Positions 1 to 8,459 of a stretch of 23,911 bases of DNA are shown here, piece by piece (the stretch's first letter is position 1; every line of letters begins with the position of its first letter). Location of the stretch: positions 55,001 to 78,911 of the forward strand of contig JAVKOQ010000244.1 of NCBI GenBank assembly GCA_031835245.1, given 5' to 3'. This DNA is from Balamuthia mandrillaris (lineage: Eukaryota; Discosea; Longamoebia; Balamuthiidae). The notes below the pieces were generated by a model that worked only from the letters and a program-made list of their open reading frames with translations, was not told the DNA's origin and ran no database searches. A program made the position numbers and the translations under genes.

Positions 1-1608
1 CCAAGGGCACAAGAGGTACCGCGTGCAAATGGACGCCGTGGACAACCGCAAAACAACCTCCGAAGGTTTGTTCGCTTTTCTTCTCTTCTCTTCTCTCTTT
101 CTTTCTTTCTGCATCGCTGAAAAAAAAATGTTATAATAATAGCTCAAGGCTACGGTTTCCTTATTGTTGGTTTGATGGCTGGCTACGAACCCAACGCAAG
201 GTTCCTCCTCCTCGTCTCTTCTTTCTTTCTTTCTTTCTTCCTTTCCCTTACAAAAAACTTTATTTTTTTTTAAAAAAATAAAAACAGAGAAATAATAGAT
301 GGGCTCTATTACTTCTTCGACGATCACCGGAGCTCCATCGACGAGCGTTTGATGGACTGGAACGTGGCCGCGGATGAGGGTCCCGATGACACCGGCGACG
401 ACAGCGCCTTCGACGGCGACCTCGACATCGCCTACGGCCTCATGCTGGCCGACCTCCAGTGGGGCAGCGATGGGAACGTCAACTACCGCGAGGCCGCCAT
501 CGACGTCATCGAGGGCTTGGGAGAGAGCTGCATCGGACCCCGCAGCATGTTCCCTCTGTTGGGCGACTGGGTGATGCCCTCCCAGACGGAGCAGTACAAC
601 GAGAACACCACCCGCCCGTCGGACCATGCTTACCACTTCTTTGCTGCCTTTGGAAAGTTCGTTGCTCTTCTTCCTTTGTCCATCTGCTTCTGCTTCTGCT
701 TCTGCTTCTCGTTCTTCTTCCTTCCTCCCTTCTTGCTCCTTGCTTCTTGCTAGTTGCTTATTGTTGCATGAAACAACAAAAAGGTATCACTCGGAGCAAT
801 CCAGTTTCTGGAACAAGGTCAAGTCGACCATTCAGGAACTCGATGAGTACCTTCAAGACACCTATGCCTCTGAGACCGGCCTTCTTCCCGTACGGCCTTC
901 CACTTTTCTTTTGCAGCGAGAGAACAGAACAGAAAAGAAAGAGAAGAAAAAAGCAGGAGACGGAGAAGAAAGAGAATAACATCAAGTGAGAATGACTGCT
1001 GCTTCAAAATGACTCACCAACATAACATACAAAAACAGGACTTTGTGGTCTACACCGAACAAACCTTGCAGCCGGCTCCAGCCGAGTTCCTGGAGGCCGA
1101 GCACGACGGCTCCTACAACTGGAACGCCGGGCGCGTGCCCTGGCGCCTCGGCATGGACGCCCTCCTCAACGGGGACAGCGTCTCCGCCTCGCAGGTCACC
1201 AAGATGATCTCCTGGCTGAGCGAGAAGACCGGTGGGAACCCCAACAACATCGCTCCGGGCTATCTGTTGGACGGCACCGCCATCCCAGGGAGGGACTATC
1301 AGAGCGCGTTGTTCGTGGCCCCATTCGCTGTGGCGGCTGCCGCGGCTGGTGAAGACCATCAGGAGTTCTTGAATGCCATTTGGGATAAGACGTTGGAGTT
1401 GACGGGTGGCAGTTACTTTGGGGATAGCGTGGCGTTGCTCTCGTTGTTGGCCACCAGCGGAAACTTTTGGGATCCTACCGCTGTGGAGGGAGGATCAGAT
1501 GGAGATGGTGTGGATGGAGATGGTGTAGATGGAGATGGAAGTAGTGGAGATGGCGTGGATGGAGGTGATGGAAGTGGCTCGGCTGCTCTTCGTCCCTATT
1601 TCTATTAG
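1..1608 (+). CDS. Glycoside hydrolase family 8 (endoglucanase/chitosanase/lichenase type), 5' end outside window
   Basis: Partial gene. Exons that join in phase: 1-65, 143-200, 288-656, 784-889, 1039-1608, giving 388 residues and a stop at 1606-1608. GH8 enzymes are inverting (alpha/alpha)6-barrel hydrolases that cut beta-1,4 glucans, chitosan, lichenan or xylan. Visible hallmarks are TTSEAQGYGFL, whose Glu is the expected general acid (split by intron 1); the family signature DGDLDIAYGLMLAD followed by LQW; the late conserved block NAGRVPWRLGMD; and many Trp/Tyr subsite residues. The position where many GH8 members carry the catalytic-base Asp seems to be Asn here (SYNWNAGRVPWR), as I recall for the chitosanase/lichenase subgroup. 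The C-terminus ends in a Gly/Asp-rich low-complexity tail. Any signal peptide lies upstream of the window. GH8 is mostly bacterial, so transfer followed by intron gain is likely but inferred. Role in cyst-wall turnover or feeding is speculation. Confidence 0.88.
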
Positions 1609-1814
1609 ATTTGTCCACTGTGTTTTTTAAATACGAAGGGGATCTTCACTGTTTTTTAGTTCTTTGCTACTAAGAGAAGAAAGCGAGGGGGAGCAGGAAA
1701 GAAAAGACCCAGGAGAGTAGGGGAGGAGTGAAGCAACAAAGAAACGAGAAGGATAGGAGAAAGAAGGATGAGAATTAACCACAAGAAGAGAACAAACGAA
1801 CGAAGAGGAAAAAG

Positions 1815-2200
1815 TTAATTGAACTCTAGTTCATCAGGATTGACCAACATTCGTTCTAATGGTCTCACTGACTTTTTCTCAACGTCTCTTGGCAATGGCT
1901 TACGCATATCTGGTTTTGTGTTGCGTTTTGAGTCAGAGATAAAGAAAGAACAAAAGAGGACAAAGGAACGGGAGAAAAACGCTGCGAAACGTTGTTTTTA
2001 CCATAGGCATCTTCCTCTCCTGAGTAATAGCCTCTGACTTGCCGATAAATGGAATAGCCAAACTTTTTATACATCTCCACTGCCACGTTGTTCGAGACAC
2101 GCACGAATAGGTCCACAAAATAGCCATTATGTCTGATAGAATAGATATGCGCACAAAGCTTAACCCTAACGTAACAGAAAGAGAACGAAGAGAAGAGAAC

Positions 2201-2250
<50 letters not shown>

Positions 2251-2320
2251 GAGGGAGAGAGAGAGGAAGAGGAAGCGAGGAGAGAGAGAGGCGAGAGGCG
2301 AGGCGGAGAGAGAGAGAGGC

Positions 2321-2360
<40 letters not shown>

Positions 2361-2661
2361 CGAGAGAGAGAGAGAGAGAGAGCAGAGCAAAGGAGAAAGA
2401 AACAAAGAATAGAGAAAGTAGAGAGAGAAAAGCATAGAAGGAAACGAGCAAAGAGAGCAAGTACGTTTTCTCAGAGACCTCTTCCAGCATGTCCATCATC
2501 TTTTTGGCCACGTTCAGTCGGCGATACTCCGGCGAGACAGTGACCGCCGTCACATGCCCATGCCACAGCTCGCCTTCTCCTTCCACTTTGCCCATAACTT
2601 TGGTCAAAAAAAATGACTCGAGTGTGAGGAATCTGGCCAGAGATAGATAGGAAGGGGGGAG

Positions 2662-2704
<43 letters not shown>

Positions 2705-2983
2705 GAGAGGAGAGGAGAGGAAGGAAGGGAACACGCAACTGTAGCCCATCATGCGGCCATGAGTGTCCTCAGCCAACGAGAAATACTCTGGCCACTTGCC
2801 CAAGTACTGCAGGTAGAAAGGAATGTAGTACTGCACAAAAATAATTAAATGAAAGTGAGCGGAAGAAAAAAAAAACAAGAAGTGGTGGTTTTCAGACTGG
2901 TCAACCGTTTCAGTGAGAGGATCAAGGTTCACGTTGTTGAACCGGAACAGGTCATCGCAGGTAAACTCGCGGAAGGCCGTCAT
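1815..2983 (-). CDS. NAA20: NatB N-terminal acetyltransferase catalytic subunit NAA20
   Basis: Five exons on the minus strand: 2983-2906, 2830-2740, 2597-2465, 2132-2002, 1909-1815; joined, 175 residues, close to human NAA20 (178). NAA20 transfers acetyl from acetyl-CoA to the N-terminal Met of proteins starting Met-Asp/Glu/Asn/Gln, working on the ribosome with NAA25. The start MTAFREFTCDDLFRFNNVNL is almost identical to animal and plant NAA20; later come LTETYYIPFYLQYLGKWPEY, MGYIMGKVEGEGELWHGHVT, the acetyl-CoA loop region SPEYRRLNVAKK, DLFVRVSN, MYKKFGYSIYR and the C-terminal RYYSGEEDAYDMRKPLPRD-like block (here GYYSGEEDAY). In the R-R-x-G-x-A loop the usual Gly is Asn; plant NAA20 as I recall has Gln there, so activity is probably kept. 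Introns 2 and 3 contain long (GA)n on the plus strand. It converges on the GH8 gene. Confidence 0.96.
2133..2464 (-). repeat. NAA20 intron 3 with long GA/CT simple repeat
   Basis: Intron bounded by GT (2464-2463) and AG (2134-2133) on the minus strand. Positions about 2176-2440 are almost pure purine on the plus strand: runs of (GA)n broken by GGC, GGAA and GCG. The transcript of NAA20 therefore carries a polypyrimidine tract of about 260 nt. Open frames seen here in all phases are artefacts of the dinucleotide repeat. Confidence 0.9.
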
Positions 2984-3202
2984 CCTCCCTATGCCTAAAG
3001 CTTTCTTCTTTACAATGGATAATTTATGTCGACTAACATTCCATCGAATAATCGATACATCCCGACAAATATCGAATCGAATTGTAAAGTCGACGAAAAT
3101 ATTTTTCGTTTTCTCACGACGACCCGGAACATTAAATAAATAGTAAAAGAAACCTTCCATAAAAATATTTTATTTATAGTGTACACACGCACGCTAACCC
3201 CT

Positions 3203-3292
3203 CTTCTCTGCAACCTTTCCAGTCTTTCCCTTCACTCCCTCCTCCGGCAGGAAAAAGAGAGAGAGAGAAAGACTGGAAAGGTGGCAGAGAAG
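3203..3292. repeat. Nearly perfect 26-base inverted repeat (hairpin)
   Basis: Arm 3203-3228 pairs with 3267-3292 over 26 positions with a single mismatch (A3212 opposite G3283), leaving a 38-base loop of mixed and GA-rich sequence. The arms are not simple repeats: the core CTGCAACCTTTCCAGTC is complex sequence. It could fold as a pre-miRNA-like RNA or be the remnant of a small inverted-repeat element. No flanking target-site duplication was evident by eye. Confidence 0.8.
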
Positions 3293-3527
3293 AATTCGAA
3301 GGCAAAACAAAGTGTGGTGCATGACCGTCGCTCACGTTTTTTCTCCGGCGGCCCGTTTTTCCTTCTCCTCACGCGGAAAGCTCCCTCCTCCCTTTATATT
3401 ATATTCCCCACCACACACACCAGGGAGCTCTTAGGTTCTTTCTGCCGCTCTTTCTATTTCCGTAGAGAAAAAAAAAATGATCAACGTGCGAGCCAAATCA
3501 GATAGAAACGGGGACGTCGACGAAACG

Positions 3528-3545
3528 AAAAAAAAAAAAAAAAAA
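3528..3545 (-). terminator. RNA polymerase III terminator of tRNA-His
   Basis: Eighteen A on the plus strand, read as T18 on the minus strand, beginning 9 bases after the 3' end of the tRNA. A run of four or more T is the standard Pol III stop; this one is unusually long. Confidence 0.85.
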
Positions 3546-3553
3546 GAGGAACA

Positions 3554-3625
3554 TGCCCCGACCCGGAATCGAACCGGGGATACGGGTACCACAAACCCGT
3601 GTGATGCCAACTTCACCATCGGGGC
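3554..3625 (-). tRNA. tRNA-His (anticodon GTG)
   Basis: Minus-strand cloverleaf of 72 nt without intron. Acceptor stem GCCCCGA/TCGGGGC with discriminator A; D stem GTGA/TCAC; anticodon stem CGGGT/ACCCG enclosing loop TTGTGGT with anticodon GTG; T stem CCCGG/CCGGG with loop TTCGATT. Internal Pol III promoters are visible: A box TGGTGAAGTTGG and B box GGTTCGATTCC. As expected for a eukaryotic tRNA-His, G-1 is not encoded (the genomic base is T) and must be added by Thg1; A73 agrees. CCA is not encoded. Confidence 0.96.
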
Positions 3626-4344
3626 AGATGCGGGAATTTATCCGTCGACAAAGACAACCAACAGAAGAAACAAAGCGGACATCACTCTCATCGCTGCGAG
3701 AAAGAGCTTCTCTCTTCGTTGGATGTAGTAGGATCGAGGCGTCCTGTGCGTCCCCGATTTCCTCTTTCTCTTGGTCGCATGTTGTGTCAGCTGGCGCTCG
3801 AGCGTAGTGTTGCTCGGACACCCCAGAAGGTGCTTCGTCTACCTCATCAGGTATTATCATGATTTTGTTGCTGGGTTCTTTGCGAGACGAGCGGGTCCTT
3901 GGGATCCCTGCGACAACCTCTTGTCTCAGTAGTTCATATTACGACGTATCCGGCTTCTCCATCAACCTCTACTTCTTGCTGTTCATCATGCTCTTGTCCT
4001 TCAGCGTCGGTGTGTTATCGCGCATCTCACAGTGGTGCGGTAGATTCTTCTTTCTCGCTACTTTTTCCCAACGTTGTTTGCTTTTTTTGAGTCTCAAGTG
4101 TTGGCTCGTTTGGCCCTCCTTCTGAAGGGGCGGATTCTTAAGATGTTCTAAGAAACAACATTTTGTAATGGGTTTAAAAAACAAAACAAAGAACCGAAGT
4201 GTTGTTTGAACAAAACAAAGAACCGAAGAGAAGAAATAAGCACTTTGTTTGAATCTCAACAACCGAGGAGGCTTCGATGATGACCTCTTTGTCCTTCTCG
4301 TTTTTCGGTTCTATTTCGATCTTTGGGGTGAGGTCCACAACACT
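3626..4344. other. Unassigned 720-base spacer between tRNA-His and kinase gene
   Basis: No recognised gene. On the minus strand a frame stays open from about 3940 to the tRNA, with an acidic hydrophilic translation (IMIIPDEVDEAPSGVSEQ and onward); a second acidic frame (DEQQEVEVDGEAGYVVI) lies just upstream of it. No start, splice pair or family supports a gene. On the plus strand 3859-4125 is open and hydrophobic, but this is the complement of the same acidic sequence. 4181-4228 holds a short tandem repeat. The part next to 4345 is presumably the 3' UTR of the kinase gene. Confidence 0.5.
4181..4228. repeat. Two-copy direct repeat, period 29
   Basis: The 19-mer ACAAAACAAAGAACCGAAG occurs at 4181-4199 and again at 4210-4228. 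A related word (TTTGTTTGAA, then AACCGAGGAG) follows at 4244-4270, suggesting a third decayed unit. It lies downstream of the kinase stop codon. Confidence 0.8.
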
Positions 4345-7168
4345 TTACAGAAAGCACACCTCCTCATAATTACATTCTTCGTCTCCCTCTCCGCTCGCCT
4401 TTCCCTCCTCCTCATCCTCCTCATCTCCCAAAACGCCCCGCCGCAACTCCTTCTCGATCCTCACCAGCTCCGCGTGTATGGCGTTAAAGTCCGGCCTCGT
4501 CTTCGCGTCCATCTCCCAGCACCTCAGCATTACATCCCTGTACACTCTCCTTGGGCATTCCTTCGGCCGCTCCAAACGATATCCTCTCTCCACAGCCTTG
4601 CGAGCCTCCGTGTTGGTGAACTCTGGATAGGGCACGTGCCCAAAGGTGAAGAGCTCCCACAGCAACACGCCAAAGGACCAGACGTCCGAGGCGGTGCTGT
4701 AGGTCTGCCGCAGGAGAGCCTCGGGAGCGGTCCACTTGACCGGAATCTTGAGGCAGTTGGCGGAGGAGCTGTTGTTGAAGTTATAGTAGGACTTTTCGGA
4801 GAGGATGCGAGCCATCCCAAAGTCGCTCACCTTGGAGCAGATGTGGCCGCTTTGGTCGATGCTGATGAGCACGTTGCGAGCGGCCAAGTCCCGATGGATA
4901 ACCCCGTTTGCTGCTAGATGGTCCTTTTAAAAGATAAAAACCAAATAAGAAAGAGAAGAGAAGAGAATGACAAAGAGACAGAAAGTGAACGTACCATGCC
5001 AGCAGCAATGCCTTTGGCCATTTCGATCAGTTGAGGGATCTCAATGTCCTCCTTGTTCTGATGAAGATAGTCCAGAAGAGAGCCGTGTGGAACGAACTCG
5101 GTGACCAGATAGCAGTCTTCTTCCCTGAAACTGACGCCATAGCACACCACCACGTTGGGATGCTTTGGTAAGTTCCTGATATGTGTGCTTTGCTTAGGAA
5201 GAAGGAAAGAGAAAAGGAAAGCAGAAGAATGAACGAACATGAGTAGTTTTGATTCTTTGACAAAGTCTAGTCGATCTTGTTCGTTGTCCACCAGACTTTG
5301 TTTCAGCTCTTTGATAGCCACAACGGTTGTGTTTCTCCAAAGCCCCTTTTTTGTTCGTTAAGAACAAAGCAGAGTGAGCAGAGAGAGAGAGAGAGCATAC
5401 TTTATAAACGCTGCCAAACTCTCCAGAGCCTAAGAGCTCACCCAGCTGTAGCGTCTCAAAAGAGATGGTCGAGAGGGATTCAAATACTTTCCGTTCGGAT
5501 TTATCCACCAACCCTGTTTTGTTGGTTAGTTGTTTAGAGGCAACGAAAACGAAAGCGAAAGCGAAAGAGAAAGTGAAAGACAGAGGCAAGGGATTGAACG
5601 AGAAACCATAGAAAGAGAGAAAGCGACAATGAGAGAATGAGAGAATGAATGAATGAGACAAAGAGAATGAGAGGGAGGGAAAGAGAAAGAGAAAAAAAGC
5701 AGAACATACGTCGAATGGCCCGAGCGGCACCAGTGGAAAAGCCAGCGCTGCGCAACTCTTGCACTCCCATGTCTTTCAAGTCGGCGTAGGTCAGCTCCTC
5801 CTTTGCAAACTGTTTTTGTATACAACAAAGGAATTTTGCTTTCTCTTCTTTGGTGGAGCCCACCAGAAAGCTGCTGCACTCCGCTGCGGTTGAGATCCAG
5901 TCCATAAAGTTTTGAAGTTTTGCGTCCGATATTTTTGCAGCCGTTACATCCACTAAAACTATCTTTGAGGTTGTTAGAAGAAAGAAGGAAGAAGGAAGAA
6001 GGAAGAAGAACGAGAAGAGAGAAGAGAGAAGAAAGAAGAGGAAAGAAAGAAGAATGAACGAGAAGAGAGAAGAGAGAAGAGAGAAGAACGAGAAGAACGA
6101 GAAGAACGAGAAGAACGAGAAGAATGGAGAATTAAGAACGACGTACTTGTTCCCGACCGTTACCCGCGAAGTGGAGAGAATGGGTGAGTATAAGAGGAGG
6201 TTTGGCGTATTCAGGCTTGAATTCGACAGTGATGCCCACTTCGAAGGTGCCCCAACTCCGCCGACTAAGCTCGAACGGAGCCGAGTCGAGCTCGATGACG
6301 TATGGTGTGAAGGTTGGGTGCAGCTCGAATGTTACTTTTTGGATCAACTGAGGTGGAAGAAAGGGAGAGAAGTAGAGAAAAAAAGAAGAGAGAAGAGAGG
6401 GCAAAGAAACGAGCAAGAGGAAAGAGCAGAGAAGAGAAGAATGAGTCAGTAAGTGAAACAACTGAGGCGACGCAAGAGGAGTCCCACCTTTTCGGTTTCG
6501 AAAGTGGGCGAGTTGCCAGAGGCTCTTCTTCTGGCCTTCACATAAACCGTCCACATGTGCTCCAACGGCGGCTTCTTGAATCCCGCGTTTACCTTTGGTC
6601 CTCCTCCTCCTTCGCCTTCTCCTTTCTTTTCTTCTTCTTCTTTTGTCGTGGTGTTGTTCTGTTCGTTGTTGTTGCAGTTGAGAGGAGGTGAACTGCTGAC
6701 GGAGTGCAGCTGGTCGTTTTTCATGCGAAGAGGCAGCAGCTCCAGCTCCAGCTGCCGTATGAAGGAGAAGCGTTGATAGGTGTTGCCGAAGCAGATCTGC
6801 CATTCGTTCGGGCTGAACGCCGGCGTCCTTCGGCGTGGCGCTTTCTTCTTCATTATAGGGTTTCTTCTCTCGAGAAACTGGGTCTTTGAGACGATTTCTT
6901 CTTCTTGTCGCAAATAAGATTTTAAAGACTCAGGCGAAGGTTTGCTTCCGACTTCTTTTTTTTCGAGAGGAACAGCACCGACGGGCTCTTCGCCGACAAG
7001 GTCGTAAGAAGAGGAGGACGACGAAGAATGGCTATGGTCAAACATGTCATCGTCATCGGCAACGTTACTATAGGCATCTTTGGAGGGGATATTTGTGTTG
7101 AGGCGAGAAGCACCTCCAAACGACCAAAAGGGTAAACCAGAGCGAGGTGGAGCCTCTTTCTTGCTCAT
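4345..7168 (-). CDS. YEATS - SAM-like - tyrosine kinase fusion protein
   Basis: Seven minus-strand exons: 7168-6488, 6347-6147, 5962-5710, 5513-5401, 5345-5239, 5175-4995, 4923-4345; all GT-AG and in phase, 704 residues. Residues 1-200 are low complexity (Ser, Asp, then acidic). A YEATS domain at about 202-303 shows HMWTVYVKA, VTFELHPTFTPY, APFELSRRSWGTFEVGITV and LTHSLHF; YEATS domains read acetyl/crotonyl-lysine on histones, and the L-H-x-(S/T)-F and (W/Y)-G-x-F pocket residues are present. Residues about 313-380 form a SAM-like helical module. The kinase at about 400-660 has GSGEFGSVYK, VVAIK (K428), HRDLAARN (D524), DFG (546-548), IPVKWTAPEAL and DVWSFGVLLWEL, all diagnostic of an active tyrosine kinase. 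The tail ends CNYEEVCFL, a possible phosphotyrosine site. No transmembrane segment is evident. Fusion rests on splicing; two genes are possible but less likely. Confidence 0.85.
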
Positions 7169-7448
7169 TGTTGTTTCTTTCTTTCTTCACGTAACAAAAC
7201 CAAAATGTAAAATAAATGAATAAAGATTTGTTATTTTTTGGATGATATGCCAAATATTCCACAAAGTATCTAGGAAATGGAAAAAATGCCAATTGTGATC
7301 AATAGTCTACAAAAATTAAGGTTTTGGCGTATCCTGCCAATTGTGCTCAATTGTCCACAAAAAACATCTGTCGGCAAATATCCTACAATGATGGCTAAGT
7401 CGACACAAAAGAAAACACAACCAAAAAAAGAAGACAAAGAGAAAAAAG
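7169..7448. promoter_or_regulatory. Shared divergent promoter region of the YEATS-kinase gene and COG5
   Basis: The 280-base spacer separates two divergent start codons. It contains a degenerate motif in four copies starting near 7248, 7287, 7335 and 7373: TGCCAAATATTCCACAA, TGCCAATTGTGATCAATAG followed by TCTACAAAA, TGCCAATTGTGCTCAATTG followed by TCCACAAAA, and GGCAAATATCCTACAA. Spacing is 38-48 bases and all copies share orientation. 7200-7245 is AT-rich. A regulatory role is inference from position and repetition. Confidence 0.55.
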
Positions 7449-8409
7449 ATGAGCTCTGCTGCTGCTGCTGCTTCTTCCTCTTCATCGTTCTCCAGCGGGG
7501 GACACGAGCGAGAGGCCGAGAAGCTCAAAGAAACATCGGTCAGTCATGATGGGGCCGCATCTCAGACGTCCGACAGCATGCTGGACGGCCACATTCTAAG
7601 TGGCTTTGGAAGCTTGCAGCAGGACATGGCCCATCAACTCCAACAAGAAGCCGCCCTCCCCGTTCTTGAACGCTTCAAGAAAGATGGTGAGACTCTCTCT
7701 TTTTCCCACTCTTTCGTTTCACTTCTGATCTGTCGGTTCCAATGCAAGCAACCTACTCTCAGTTCCTCAGGGCAGACTTTGACCCCATCGCCTACTCCAG
7801 CGCTCTGCTGCGCGCCGCCGAGAAGTCAGCGGAGGCGCTGCCCTCCGCCCTCGCCAAGCTCTCCTCGGGCATGCGGGCGCTCGACGCGGAGCTCAAGGGG
7901 CAGGTAGCCGACCGCCACGAGGAGCTGTTCAAGCAGGTCAGCGCGGTCAAGCAGCTGGAGGGCATGGTAGAGGTGGTGCATGGCTCTGTGGACTCGGTTC
8001 AGTCTTCGCTTACGAAGTAATGATTGTTCTTCTTCTTGTTCTTCTTCTTGTTCTTCTTCTTCTCCTTGTTCTTCTTCGTAGTATTCTTCTTGTTATTGTC
8101 GTTGTCTTGTTCGCATTATTAGTATTTTCTAGTCTCTAATCGCATAACATCCAACAGCATTCGCAGTGAGCTTCGTGAACCATTCTTGGAGCTACAAAAA
8201 CGAACCGAACAGCTGCAACGCATCCAAGCTGCCTGTGACATGTTGCGCCGCGTTGGTAGGTTTCTGCACTTGGCTAGACGATTTCGTGCCAAATTAGACA
8301 GTCCTCAAAAGCTTCCTGAAGCTGCCCTCGCTCTCTATGAACTTGGTGCACATATTTTCCTCGATTGTTTAGTTTTGTTATTTTCTCTTTCTCGTTCTCG
8401 TTCTCGTTA

Positions 8410-8459
<50 letters not shown>

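Larger units (their letters stand above)
2984..3553. other. Spacer between NAA20 start and tRNA-His
   Basis: No gene recognised. Holds the presumptive NAA20 promoter: 3005-3180 is AT-rich with repeated TCGA-containing words (ATCGAATAATCGAT, ATCGAATCGAATTG). The hairpin at 3203-3292 and the Pol III T-run at 3528-3545 lie here; both are listed separately. Short open frames have no recognisable product. Confidence 0.6.

Noticed and set aside
2159-2172. Interstitial telomere-like TTAACCCTAAC
   Set aside because: Only about one and a half units; too short to mean more than chance.
2129-2437. Arg/Glu-rich and Ser/Leu-rich open frames in the GA repeat
   Set aside because: They are translations of (GA)n inside an NAA20 intron, open in several frames on both strands.
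3859-4125. 88-residue hydrophobic plus-strand frame
   Set aside because: Hydrophobicity results from being complementary to an acidic minus-strand segment; no recognised family and no supporting signals.
5534-5953. A separate kinase gene starting at the SAM-like exon
   Set aside because: The apparent start is GTG, the frame stays open upstream to an AAAG acceptor, and joining to the YEATS exon is phase-perfect. No in-frame ATG precedes the module in that exon.
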